Shown here piece after piece: positions 11,931-23,170 of a stretch of DNA of 64,000 nt. Every line of letters begins with the position of its first letter. The first letter of the stretch is position 1. The position numbers and the translations under genes were made by a program. This DNA comes from Nageia nagi. Taxonomy: Eukaryota; Pinophyta. Where the stretch lies: positions 206,708,001-206,772,000 of the forward strand of contig JBITNC010000001.1 of assembly GCA_050084985.1 (NCBI GenBank), given 5' to 3'. The notes under the pieces were generated by a model. It saw only the letters and a program-made list of their open reading frames with translations, was not told where the DNA came from and ran no database searches.

Positions 11931-12290
11931 ATTAGTTGTTAATGTGTTTTCTCATAAAATTTTGATACAACTTCAAGAGAAAGGTGCAAATATACCTCCT
12001 TCATAAGAAGCCACATTCCAAATTAGAGCATATGATAATTCATCAAAAAATCCACTTAGAATATCTACAATTTTGGTCACAATAGGGGTAAAAATGGTTG
12101 AAACTTAGTTTTAGCTTATGGATTCAAAATTATTATATAACATTTTTTTAGGAAGACCTTGGTTTCATGATATGGATGCTATACCATCAACGGTACATGG
12201 TAGGTTGAAACTTGAATATCAAGATGAGGTACGTATAGTAATAGGTGATCTAAAACAATATGCCTTATGCAATGTAGTAGAAATGGAGTA
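11925..12290 (+). pseudogene. Protease of element C
   Basis: IMVDNGLVVNVFS corresponds to the Tat protease motif I-VD-GS-VN-, with the catalytic Asp kept and Gly-Ser changed. The terminal motif FLGRPWFHDMDAIPST (about 12145-12190) matches the Tat hallmark (I/L)LGRPW-H----VPST. Stops at 12004 and around 12108-12115 break the frame. Confidence 0.78.
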
Positions 12291-13290
12291 ATTCACCATG
12301 ACTTAACCTAGACATAAAATTGTACTTTTAGAAGAAAACTTAGTAGTGGTAAAACTAGAAAAATAGCTTCAAATTATAGAGACATGCATATGAATATACA
12401 TAATTGAGAAATTTGATCCATTAATATCCATAAAAGATTTGGGATGACCAAAAATACTTAGTATTAAAGGTCATCAATAGCATGCAATATTATCTACATG
12501 CTATAAATAACATGAAAATAGTGAAAAAGATGGTGGCTCTTTCTCAACAATAATAATATCTCCTAACCTAGTCACCTCAAGGATCAGATGACATACATAA
12601 TGGGTAAAACTTTTCCATCTCCTTTTGTATATAAATACATGATATAAAATTACAAATACAAAGGAGGGGGTTTACAAAAATCAAAGTAGAGTATGCCTTA
12701 TTTTCCTACTACTTTAAGAGCTTAGAAAAATAATAATAGATTGGATAGTGATCAGAATACAAAATACACTATGGTACCTATGAATTTTGTTAAAGAATGT
12801 AATGTGATTGAGCTTTCTAATGATATTGATGAAGATTTTTGGCTTGATGATACTATAACACTTGAGTTTGATTACTTTAGTACTAATGATGATATCTTAG
12901 AATACATTAGGGCACATTCAAAGTTGACTAAATTAAATGAGAAAAGTAAAATAAGCTACTTTCTTAGTGAATATGGGTATTTTGGACAAGAGACAAATTT
13001 TAATGAAGTATTTTAGGTTTACCAAGAAGATGATGAAACATGTGATATTTAGGGACTAGAAAAGTTACCTTCATTATTGCAAGAAAAGGATGAATTAGCA
13101 TTTCAAATTGAAGAATTAAAAAATGTAAACATTGAAACAACACCTAAATAAGAAAGGTACAAAATGAGTTTATTTAAAATCATAAGAATTTTGCATAGTC
13201 TTATATTGATATACCTAGTTTAGATCCTTCTTTTGTTGTGCATAATTTACCACTTAAGGAAGAAGCAAGCCTATTAAACAAAAACTAAGG
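12290..13290 (+). pseudogene. Protease-RT linker of element C
   Basis: About 1 kb of broken coding sequence joins protease and RT. The best stretch is 12741-13016, acidic, with EDFWLDDTITLEFDYF and the tail YFLSEYGYFG. The same block is at 53021-52836 in G and near 59260-59080 in H, so it belongs to the element. The function is not known to me. It ends with GLDPSF-like and YH-PLKE-like segments just before RT. Confidence 0.6.
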
Positions 13291-13293
13291 AGG

Positions 13294-13960
13294 ATGGATC
13301 CCTATAAGGCATTGTTAATCAAAAAAGAAATTGAAAAATATTTGAATGTTGGGTTCATTAAACCAATAGATTATTCAAAACAAATGGCTAATATTTTTCC
13401 TATTAGTAAACATACTAGAGAGATAAAAGTTTGTATTAATTTTCACGATATCAATAATTATTATCCAAAAATGATTTTTCATTTCCAAATATTGATATGA
13501 TTATACATAGTATTGCTATTCATGATATTTTATATTTTATGAATGGATTTTTAGGATATAATTAAATTTTAATCAATCCAACTAATCAACATAAAATTGC
13601 CTTTACTACCCCTTGGGAAAATTTTTGTTAGAAGGGTATGTCCTTTGGACTGAAAAATGTAGATGCTACTTATCAAAGAGCTATGGTGTCTATGTTCCAT
13701 GAGCATATTCATAAATAAGTGGAGGTGTTAGTTGATGATATTTTTATCAAATAATAACAAGGATAAGATTATTTGGAGCTCCTAAAAGAGCTATTTCACA
13801 TTCTCAAAAGGTATAATCTTACACTAAAACCTCAAAAGTGTGCTTTTGGTGTTACTTGAGGAAAATTACTTGGTTTCATGGTTTCAAAAAGGGGTATTGA
13901 GGTAGATCTTAAAAAGGTAAAAGACATAATGAGTATGCCAAATCCAAAGAACCTCAAGTA
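13294..13960 (+). pseudogene. Reverse transcriptase of element C
   Basis: RT begins with KKEIEKYLNVGFIKPIDYSK (about 13321-13380), the finger region of Tat RT. VCINFHDINN follows, then FPNID-type sequence in another frame. MDGFLGYN-like and PFGLKN-like segments (13540-13665) are present. The catalytic YVDD region is degraded to VLVDDIFIK (about 13727-13753). It ends with FGVT-GKLLGFMVSKRGIE (about 13845-13905). Multiple stops and at least two frameshifts are present. Confidence 0.8.
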
Positions 13961-14039
13961 ATTAAGAACTATTCAATGGAAGATAAATTTAGTAAGAAGG
14001 TTTGTTTCTCAACTTAGGGATAAGTGTAGGCCATTTACC

Positions 14040-14400
14040 AATTATTCAAAAAAGATGTCAAGTTTGTATGGGATGATAAGTATCAAAATATATTTGAAGA
14101 TATAAAATATTATTTGCTAAATCCTTCTATTTTAGTGCCTATGTATTTTGATAAATAAGCACATCTTTATATATCAACCACATTATATGCCTTGGGGGTA
14201 ATGTATCAGAAAGATGATGAATATAAAGAAAGAGAAATATACTATCATAGTAAAACTCTCATATATTATGAAATAAGATATACCCCTATGGAAAAGATTT
14301 ACTTTGGTATTATTTTTTCTATAGAAAAACTAAGGTATTATCTTTTATATTGCACTATAAATGTTGTTAGCCTAGTTAAGCCATCAAAATATTTTATAGC
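14040..14400 (+). pseudogene. RNase H (first) of element C
   Basis: Encodes KEREIYYHSKTLIYYEIRYT then MEKIYFGIIFSIEKLRYYLL (14230-14350), which is the RNase H segment (YYLSRTL---E--Y---EK--LA---A--KLR-YL). An open stretch runs 14192-14491, starting inside the domain. Confidence 0.8.
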
Positions 14401-14659
14401 TAAGTGGTTGATGTTGCTACAAGATTTTTACATCAATGTGGTAAAACAAAAATCTATCAAAGAGAGAGAAATCATAGAATTGATAACATAATTTCCCAAT
14501 AATTATGGTATAGTATTGCATGAGGAATTTTGAGATGAATATGATGAGTATTCACACCATCAATAATAGGCAACACTATCTAGATGTTATCAACAATGTG
14601 ATGGTACAAATATGGCTATCCTAGATGAGTTTGTTTACTACATGGAAGAATAACCTATA

Positions 14660-15075
14660 GCTTAGACATTGTATTTTGATGGATCAAAGTGTACCTATAT
14701 GGTAGGTGCAAGAATTATTCTAATATCACCTTCCAATGAAGTAATCCCTATGGCATGTAAACTTGTCTTTGATTATTAACAACATGGTAGAATATGAAGC
14801 TTTGATTTTAGGTTTGAAAGTAGTCATGGCTCTAAAAATAAAAGATTTGAAAATATATGATGATTCACAACTTGTTGTAAATCAAGTTAATGATAAATAT
14901 AATACAAAAGATGAGAAATTGAAACCATACAAGATAGTGGTTACTAAATTTCTTGATGAGTTTGATAGGTATAATATTTATAATATCCCAAGGACTAACA
15001 TTAGGTATGTATATGCAATGGCAAGTGTAGATTCATTAGCACCAATTGAGATAGAAGATGAAGAAAATATCCTCA
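14660..15075 (+). pseudogene. Second, archaeal-type RNase H of element C
   Basis: TLYFDGSKCTYMVGA (about 14670) gives the first catalytic Asp. After a frameshift, NNMVEYEALILGLKV gives the Glu and IYDDSQLVVNQV the next Asp. The region ends with YAMASVDSLAPIE. This domain between RNase H and integrase defines the Tat lineage (the RVT_3-like family). The frame 14763-15104 is open for 113 codons. Confidence 0.85.
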
Positions 15076-15329
15076 AGATTAGAAATATTGGTACACCTTC
15101 TTAACTTGATTAACTATATGAAGTACATAATGCTTTCTTTCTCTACAATATGACCCTTAACAATGGTATGTTGATATTTACAATTATTTCAAAGATCAAA
15201 GAATTATATAAAATTATGATAGATATCAAAAGGGTTAGATTAAAGAGGAAAAGTAACAAGTATTTGATTATTGGTTAAGTTCTGTATATAGGTCATTTTA
15301 TGGAGCTCTTTTGAGATATATAATACAAC

Positions 15330-16260
15330 ATGAAATAGCCTAAGCACTAGAACAAGCACATAATGGGTTGTGTGGAGGTTAATGCTTTTTTTCTTTGCAA
15401 AAGCATTATACACCAAACTTTTATGAATTGGTTGTTATTGGCCTAAAATGGAGGAAGATTGTAAGAATCATGTTAAGATTTATTTTCAATATCAAAAGCA
15501 TTCAAATTTATAAAAATAACCAACTCAAGAATTGAAATTAATAGTTTAACCATGGCCATTTGCAACTTGGGTAATAGAATTGATTGGGTTTATTAATCCA
15601 CATTCAAGGGAAGGTCATAAATTCATCATCACAAGTACATAGTTTACTACAATGTAGGTTAAAGCTATTCCAATAAAATTAGTCACATAATATAAAATCA
15701 TTATTTCTTAATTGAGAACATCATCACAAGATTTGGGGTACCACAAAGATTGATCATGGATAATGGGCCAAATTTCAAAGGTATGGATATGAAATCCTTT
15801 TACAAAAAGTTTCATATTACTCAAACATTTTCTTTAGTATATTATTCTTAAGAAAATGATCAAGTTGAAGCATAAAAAAAATCTATAAAAAGTATTTTGG
15901 TAAAGACATGATATAGTTACAAATAAAATTGGTGTAAATAGTTACCATATGCACTTTGGGCATATAGAACAAGTATTAGAACAACTACTGGGGAAACACC
16001 ATTTTCATTAGTTTATGGAGACAAAGTTGTTGTACCATTAGAGTTGGAGATACCATCCCTAAGAATATCACTAGTTCAAAATAGGACATTTTGTGTTGAA
16101 AGAGAATATCAAAAAAATAGCTACAAATGATGAAGTGGAAGGAAAGTTTGAACCAGATTGGTTAGGCCTATTTGTTATCATTTACATGATCAAATCAGGA
16201 GCTTATAGGTTATCATCTATGGATGGAAGAGAAGAACCAAAAATAAAATTGATTTATCCT
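15330..16260 (+). pseudogene. Integrase of element C
   Basis: A zinc-binding remnant (AHNGLCGG, then C--H-KI-FQYQKH, about 15355-15500) is followed by a core with LIGFINPHSREGHKFI (about 15580), MDNGPNFKG (about 15758) and [19 protein letters not shown] (about 16013-16072). These are the Tat integrase motifs. The frame changes repeatedly and stops are frequent. Confidence 0.78.
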
Positions 16261-16920
16261 TAATTAGTGATGTAACTTACTATGTATCTACATGGTTTTT
16301 CTTTCAGCAATAAAAGTATAATATCTCAAGGTCATAAAAATAAAATGTATGACTATTGATAGCCATTGTTACATACAACAAGAGTACACTCACTTAAAAT
16401 ACAAACTGATGATATAGCTATAACTAGCTTGTTGACATTGATTCATCATCAATGAATGACATAACTCACTTTGTATCTAAACTATATTCATGTAGGGTAT
16501 ATCTTATACTTTTTGTAGGTACCTACATAAAAATAAGGAAAGAAAATGAAGTAGAATTCATATTATTAATGTAATTCCAAGTTATTTATGTGCTATTAGT
16601 AGTGTTCATATAAAAAAAATTAGAGTTGAAATCAAAAGAGCACTTTTGTATCAAGGCATGGACATCATAACATCATAATATTGAGTATCAAAAATAAAGG
16701 AATAGTTAGATTCATGGTTGAAAAATGTAAGGGGTGAAACTATGTAGTTCTTCATATTTTATCTTATCTACACCAATCAAGAAGCTTTCCTAAGGAAACC
16801 AAGCCACAAGAAGGCAACAAAGGACCCTCATGATAAAATGGAAATGCTAGATAAATATTTCAAAAAACATATTTTATACTTCTTCTTTGGATATGTCATC
16901 TCATTCCTTTAATCACATCT
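16261..16920 (+). other. 3' untranslated region of element C
   Basis: No coding sequence is seen. The block around 16385-16475 resembles one unit of the ~188-bp tandem repeats in the same place in G and H (shared words include a TGAGAGT/ACTCTCA segment near ACTCACTT), but here it is a single decayed unit. Confidence 0.5.
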
Positions 16921-16936
16921 CCAAAGAGGGGCAAAA
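16921..16936 (+). other. Polypurine tract of element C
   Basis: CCAAAGAGGGGCAAAA lies directly before the 3' LTR. The same tract precedes the 3' LTRs of G, H and E, a shared mark of this Tat group. Confidence 0.8.
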
Positions 16937-17539
16937 TATAGATGCCTAAAAATGAATTTTTTTGTATTAAATAATTTATTTTCTAGCATCAAGGAATATT
17001 TATAATAAAAAATATCAAAATATACCCGAGGAAATGTATTCAATGTAATGGATCATTGTATAATGTAATCAAACATCAAGAAAGAAACCACAAATAATAT
17101 AATAAGCAATGATCCCAAGAATCTAAGAGGAACAAAATATTTGTATAAAAGAATATCAAAAGCAACATAATGGATAGATCTTAAATACAAGAAGAGAGCT
17201 AGATAGAAAGATTAAAACATGTAATCATTTCAGCTAACCAATAATGGTGTTTCATAACACCACCCATTCTTAGATATGTTATGCCCTTCATATTATTTCA
17301 TGCATTTCAATTTCTACTCATGGATCTACATATTTTATGCTATTAACAATATTCATTTTTCATGGTATGTTTTTGTGATTGTTGCATGATTCCTATAATT
17401 TCATTTGTATATAGATCTAATGAAGACATTTGATTTATCATATTCATAATGATGCCATATTTCTTATATATACTTTAATATTACATTGTAGATAAAATAG
17501 TACTTTGATTTATCATTTATGCATTATTTTTATTCTACA
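16937..17539 (+). repeat. 3' LTR of element C
   Basis: Starts TATAGATGCCTAAA (from TGTAGATG) and ends TCTACA, so the ends form an inverted repeat TGTAGA/TCTACA. The family palindrome is at 17245-17262. Confidence 0.88.
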
Positions 17540-17544
17540 CATAG

Positions 17545-19544
17545 TGATGCTTTAGTGGCAATGACTTGGGGGAATATTTGTATCCATAAAATGGCCTTAA
17601 AAGTTTTGAATTATGACCCTAGAATATTGGCACCCTCCTTTTAGTGGAATAATATTAACTTAAAACCCTCAATATTTAAACCTAAGCCTTTGACAAAATT
17701 GTATGTGGTGCTTGAAAATCCACTAGCTCTTTCAAGTCCAACATCTAACCTCCCTTGATAGAATTCAATTTCTAGCCTAAATTTTGGTGTCTCTCCTTGG
17801 TTGCCCAACATTTGGTTTTATAGGGCTAGGAAATAATTTTAATTTATAATTTCATACCATATCACATTATCCCTCAAAATTTTAAATTTTCAAGCATAAT
17901 AAAATATGAAATCCAAAAAATAACACCTTATCACTCCTACTTTATTTTGCTTATCAAAATAAAAATGAATAGAATTCTCTAAAACATATTTTTAAAATTT
18001 TTTGTAGTTGATAAAATAAAAATATTTTTGTATTTCTCCAAATATCCTCTCTTATTTCTCCTAAAATTCAAAATAAATATATTTTTATCTTTTCTTCTTA
18101 TTTCTCCTACTTTGAAAATAAGAATATGAAATGCTCAAATACTAAATTTACTCAAACCTTGAATTTTGGTCCTACCATAATGGAATGAATAGAAAATTTT
18201 TAACTTATGGGTAATGGAACCAAATAATAAAATCTGAATTTGAATATACCTCCTTGAAGCTCAACATCCACATGCATAAGCTAAATGATGCCAACCAAAT
18301 TCTAAATTTTGAAAATTGATCAAGGTACCTCAAGGGATGAGTTTTTTTGCAAGCTCACAATAGAAAGAACTTCTTATAATCCCAAAATCTCACTTCAATC
18401 CTTCAATTATAATCATAAAAATAAAATAATCTCATTGTATCCTTCTCAAGACTCCATGGTGTAGATACCACTATAAATTTTAGTCAATAACAAATAAATT
18501 GACTACCCTATTTTCTAACATCCTCCTTCTAGTGATATGTAGCTTCAAATTCACTAGAAAATAGTGCCCAATATGTCCCAAATAACCATGTAGATTATCA
18601 ATACTTATATTTAATGATTAAAATAAACTAATACTTACAAGTAATGATACTCATAATGCAACAAAAATACCAATTAGCCTCAACAAGCCAATGCCTCACT
18701 TCAAGTGCCTCTGAAATGCAATGAAAATCTCAAAATACCTCCCATAAAACTAAATTTCCTACTTTAGGTGGCATAAAAATGTATAATTATGCTTTGAAAA
18801 GTGCTCAATTCACTAATATATTCCTACCAAAGAGCTCAAAATGTAAGGTTATGCTAAAAGATACCCTCAATAGTGTAACATCTAGCCTTTAATGATCCAA
18901 AATTATAACATACAACCTTAAATGGCCTTAGAATGCAACTTAAAACATAAAAACCTCCCCAATGTCCTCCTTCAAGGACTATAATATTATTTAATGAGCT
19001 ACCAAAATAGCTTCAATACACTAATGTCTAGATCCAAATGGGCTTAGATTTTTTGAACACAACTTATTACTCCATTGAAATCAAAAGTAAATTGATAATG
19101 AAATTTAAATTGAAATCAAAAGTGCAAAATTTTGAATAATATACCTTTTCTAAGTTGTTTGAATCTCCTCAAAACTTTAAAATTCAAAACTAGGGCCAAG
19201 AGATGCACAACAACTTTCTAGAAGGATGAGATAGGGATCCATGATCTTCTAGAACTCCTTCAAAATGCCCACTATGATGTTAGGTAAACTCCTTAGTAAG
19301 AACTCTCTATAAATAGCAATGTGATTTGGAAGAATACATAATGAATCCTCTTTAGCTCTTTTAACTCCTCTAATAATCTCCTTTAGTAGTAACTTCTCAT
19401 TTATTACCTAGAAACAAGGGCAAGATGTCCAACTACTCTTCAATAAGGTAATACCATTGTGATGTAGGTATATAGTCTCTCTCATATTCTTACAAAATCC
19501 TTCACAAATGATGCCCTTGATTCCCAATAGGATGAAAAAATCAA
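17545..19544 (-). other. Internal region of element B, no domain recognised
   Basis: About 2 kb lies between the insertion of C and B's PBS, where 5' leader and gag are expected. I see no Gag motif on the minus strand. A decayed gag or a further old insertion are both possible. A minus-strand block at 18522 looks like a purine tract followed by TGTTAGAAAATAGGG, which could be an LTR start, but no second copy is in the window. Confidence 0.4.
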
Positions 19545-19557
19545 GGATCCGATACCA
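19545..19557 (-). other. Primer binding site of element B
   Basis: The minus strand reads TGGTATCGGATCC one base after the LTR. This is near the initiator-Met site TGGTATCAGAGCC. It shows that the LTR at 19559-21098 is the 5' LTR. Confidence 0.85.
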
Positions 19558-19558
19558 T

Positions 19559-21098
19559 TGTGATGAGCTATTTCTAAGCTCATTCCTCAAATGTTCCCTA
19601 GGAAAGGACATTTGGATTCTAACCTTCAAGATAGCCAAGCAAAATCTAAATTACCTTAAGTATTCCAATATCTAGCTGGAATTGATAAATTTGGTAATGA
19701 TATCTTAAAAATACACTCACAAACCCAACATCTAATCAAAGAAGCATAAACATGTCTTAAACTACAAAATATACTTCCAAATCTAACATCTAGAATATGC
19801 ACTAATTAACAACTTTGAAAATGCCAAAAATTCCCCAATTGTAACATCCTAGTTAGGGAGTAAGAATACATCGAAGAATTAGTATTCTAATGTACCAAAT
19901 AGGGAGAAAAAATAGCTAGTAAATAATGTAAACATCACCCAAGATTTAATGTCCCAATTTGGAAGAATAATTGATATTTAAAGAATGAAAAAAGTACTCC
20001 ATAATCCAATATTCAACCATAGAGAGCTAATCAACAACATTATGAAAATAGAATGTAATTATAGTCAAATTTAGAAAGAGAAGAGCAATTACAATATTTA
20101 TGGAGTTTGTACTAGGATTATCACTTATTGGGTTATTTTGTATGGCTCCAAGGCCTCACCAATCCTAAAAGCAATGAAGCAAGACCATATCTCTTTTGTA
20201 AGAATTATGATGTAACTAGTAATGTTCCTCTCAAGATGGTTAGAGTAAGTTCAAAGGTAGCCTTCTATCCCTCCAATACCTCAATTGTAGATTACCCCAA
20301 AAGTGGTAAAAATAGAGCCTCCACCTAATCTAGAATAAAAGGGTTTATAATTAAATTTAGAATATATCATAATAATTACAAGTTATCCTTTTATAAGTGA
20401 GGATAATCAACTTATGATATTGATTTGGGATGATTGAATGATGGAGACATGTGAGTCATGTGCTCCTATATGCAACGACCAAGATGGGAAGCCTTAGGAT
20501 AAGTGTAATCACATCTAAGGTCCCAAAAAAGCCAACATGCAGAGGGAGTGATTCTAAAGTACCTTATAATCAATGCCATTGGTCCATGTGCCTAGGTATC
20601 CAACATGGGATCTTGGGATTATTCAAAATCCAACATCTATGTTCTAGGACCATTAACTTATATCGATGTCACCAATGCATAGTTCAAAGTGTTGGGTTCA
20701 CCCTTGGAGCTAAAAATATCCTTATAATTAGTGAAATCACCTAAGGCGATGCTCTACCTTGAAGAGGGGATCACTAATTACTAGAGACACATTTAATGCC
20801 AATGTTACATTCATCAAGGCTAGAATATGCAATGCATCATTTATTAATACTATATTGCATTTACATTTATCCTTGCCTTAGTATCACAAATACAACATTA
20901 ATTAACATTTTGGAAAATAAATAAAAATAAATAAATAAAAGGGGAATTTACTCCATAATTAGAGCATTATTAAGTCTCTTAGTGGAATTTACATCATTTT
21001 AGCTAAATTATACATAAATTTACAAAAACACTCCTAAATTAATGTTCCCATTTATTAGAGATTAAATGGGGGAAAAACCTAAAAATGGGTAAATGACA
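19559..21098 (-). repeat. 5' LTR of element B
   Basis: A 1540-bp LTR, minus strand TGTCATTTACCC to CTCATCACA. It aligns with the split copy at 1811-8605. At 20714-20722 it shows the sequence uninterrupted where the other copy carries element A. Confidence 0.85.
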
Positions 21099-21103
21099 TG
21101 ATC

Positions 21104-21455
21104 TTCTTTTAATATTAGCAATAAAATAGATTTTGGTTGTTAAAATTCATGTTATCATCTTGTGCTCTCATATCCAACAATTTTGTTAGCCCTTTCTTGA
21201 ATAAATCACAAAAAAAGATTCGTAGAGGAATAGGAAAATGTGAATATGGAATCCCTTTTTGTAGTAGATCTTATCAATGCAAGTGCCTCAACCATGTTAA
21301 TAAATTTGTTCTCTTCTCTACTATAATCTTTAAATGGCTCTTTTTTTTATGTAGTAGATCCATACTTGAGTGATCCAAGCTCATGTTTATAATTGCCTTG
21401 ATAAGAGATTTAAAAGAATCTATGGATTCGAGAGGTAAATCTTCTTTCATCTAAA
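21104..21455 (-). pseudogene. Tat element T1, gag fragment
   Basis: The minus strand from 21455 encodes ESIDSFKSLIKAI (compare GSIDSFK in C's gag). NMVEALALIRSTTKRD follows, then FTFPIPLRI and NLFYC-Y-KK, which stops at the B insertion. Those segments match the region before the zinc knuckle in H (61560-61360). The GH of the knuckle continues at 1805. At its upstream end near 21455 the homology passes directly into LINE sequence. Confidence 0.72.
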
Positions 21456-21459
21456 TCTT

Positions 21460-22385
21460 CCTAAAATATATATTTTTAAATAATTTCTTGTTCTAGGTTT
21501 TTAGATTTCTTTTGAACTCATCAAGTTTTTTAAAAAGCCTATACATACCTATTCCATCAATCTTAATCTTCCACCATTTAGTAAGTCTATCTTTGAATTT
21601 TGGATGAGACATCCACATATTTTCAAACCTAAAAGGGGATTTTTTCTTTATTATTTTTACCATTTTAAGCTCAATTGGTCTATTATTTGAGGAAATTCTT
21701 GATAGAGAGTTTAAAATACCATTGGTGTAGTTATCTATTTAGTATTAGGTGACTCCTATCCTATCTATTCTTCTCTATATGAATCCCATTCCAATCCATC
21801 TATTAGACCACGTATATTTATTCCCTTTTAAATTGAGATAAATCAAAGCATTGTTATCAATAAAGTTTCTAAAATCTTCCATACTAGTGGACATATTGAG
21901 TCTACCCCCATATTTATCCTCTACATTCAATGTGGTATTAAAGTCTCCTCCTGTAAGCCAAGGTATATTTGGAAATTTTTCTTATGATTACTTAAAAAAT
22001 CCTAGAATTGTCTTCTCCTTATTAATAGGTTAGGAGCATAAATATTGGATATAATGAAAGTATATTTTGAGGACTTACAAGTGACTTTCATAGACAAACA
22101 TCTATTTAAGGGGCATTAAATCCTTTCTACATCAATCTTCATAAGATCCCATAGGACCCAAAGACCACCTACTTTTCCAACTTCTATGATAGCCTCATAC
22201 TTGGCTTACCTCCATATATTTTTTACTATTTTATGGATATTATATTGCTTAACTTTGATTTATTGCATCAATAATATATCTAGTTTGTTATCTCTTCTCA
22301 AGTCTCTAGCAATATTTTGTTTCCTAGGTAGATTGCATCCTCAGATATTCCAGCAAATAATGTTCATCATCATCTTCTTTTCCCA
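21460..22385 (-). pseudogene. LINE endonuclease domain (L1-type)
   Basis: The N-terminus MNIICWNI-GCNLPRKQNIA is at about 22372-22310, typical of the AP-endonuclease of plant L1 LINEs. Further on, IYAPN (about 22030), GGDFNTTLNVEDKYGG (about 21955), KYTWSNR (about 21812) and SSNNRPIELK (about 21680) follow in order. The tail FRFENMWMSHPKF (about 21620) leads to a segment that precedes RT in LINEs. RT itself is absent; the sequence joins Tat gag near 21455. Frameshifts and stops are present. The enzyme would nick target DNA for target-primed reverse transcription. Confidence 0.85.
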
Positions 22386-22399
22386 TCACTATGCTTTTG

Positions 22400-23170
22400 A
22401 CTATTTCTCCCTTTTTTTCCTTTTTTCTTCACTAAATATGGTCCTCTTTTCCCATCCTTTGCCATATTTACCATAACTATTTTTAAAGTAACCTATTTTA
22501 TATTATGCATAAGGCCTTTGGTATTCCTTTTTTATTGCTTTTGTTTTGTTCTTTTACCTTATTTTTGTTTTCCAATTCTTTGTTTTCTTTAACATCCTCT
22601 TCCTCACTTCCTTCTTCACTTTATTTTACTTCCTCCTCATCCTCCTCCTTAGCATCCGCTTCATTTTATTCATAGATTTCCTTTGCTTCTTCTCCCTCCT
22701 AATTTATTATTTGAAAACTTACATTTGTATTACTCATCATCTCACCTATTTCTTGTATCAATTCTTCCTCAATGATGGAATTTTGGAATTGAGTTTCTCC
22801 TACTTGAAAAGGTATTATATCTTCTTCTTTTGGTATATTATGCAAGACCTCAAAAGAATTACCCTTTAAGGGTGGATCTAGCTTCTGTGGTTCTTTGTGA
22901 GCCTTATTTTATAGTCTAGGTACTATATTGTTTTGATCTTTTGAAATAACAAGCTCATTAGTTTAATCTTATATAGATGTCCCTATTGATTATTGATTTG
23001 TTTCTTTATACTTTCCTTTTTCCTAGTCAAATGGGTAGTATTGTCCTCCAACTAGTTTCCATGCTTCTCCCATTTTTCAATTAGGCCTAGGGTAGTGATT
23101 ATATATTTGTTGATTTGGCCTTGGCCCTTACTGATTTTGTTATCTATTTCTCCCTATCCATTTGTGACAA
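22400..23170 (-). pseudogene. LINE ORF1 C-terminal region
   Basis: Upstream of the endonuclease, the minus strand encodes a hydrophilic protein: HKEPQKLDPPLKGNSFEVL (about 22905-22850), then an acidic low-complexity run rich in Glu and Lys (about 22700-22560). Plant LINE ORF1 proteins end this way, with a variable acidic tail after an N-FEVL-like box. Most stops are TAA or TAG where Gln is likely. The N-terminal part is missing here and may be the fragment at 45320-46050. Confidence 0.65.

Larger units (their letters stand above)
9661..17539 (+). mobile_element. Tat-lineage LTR retrotransposon C inserted in B
   Basis: A 7.9-kb element with LTRs 9661-10282 and 16937-17539, flanked by catat (9656-9660) and catag (17540-17544). 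This is a 5-bp duplication with one change. It carries gag, protease, a long linker, RT, RNase H, a second RNase H of the archaeal type, and integrase, in that order. The second RNase H between the first and integrase is diagnostic for the Tat lineage. No chromodomain is seen. All coding parts are interrupted. Closely related elements on the minus strand are T1, G and H. Confidence 0.88.
1811..21098 (-). mobile_element. Chromovirus-type LTR retrotransposon B, with nested insertions
   Basis: Ty3/gypsy element on the minus strand. The 5' LTR is at 19559-21098 and the 3' LTR at 1811-8605 (split by element A). It has a PBS (19545-19557), a PPT (8606-8624) and flanks tgacc/tgatc that look like one duplication with a single transition. 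Without insertions A and C it is about 6.2 kb. Its internal part keeps a zinc knuckle (9540-9605) and a protease (8849-9130). The protease is followed almost directly by the PPT, so RT, RNase H and integrase are missing. It sits inside Tat fragment T1. The LTRs differ at 14 of 104 positions in one stretch I aligned by hand (8242-8345 against 20742-20845), so it is old. Confidence 0.8.

Noticed and set aside
18480-18540. Possible Copia-type LTR start with purine tract on the minus strand
   Set aside because: Only one copy, no matching second LTR or Copia pol motif nearby; not enough to call an element.
19408-19638. Minus-strand open frame of 76 codons across the B LTR/PBS junction
   Set aside because: It crosses the LTR end and the primer binding site and has no family motif, so it is chance.
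20128-20744. Open frames inside 19559-21098
   Set aside because: They are within B's 5' LTR and the aligned copy at 2400-2985 does not keep the frames.
22186-22869. Plus-strand frames rich in Phe and Leu resembling transmembrane proteins
   Set aside because: Antisense to the LINE endonuclease start and the acidic Glu/Lys-rich ORF1 tail, whose complement is Phe/Leu/Ser-rich.
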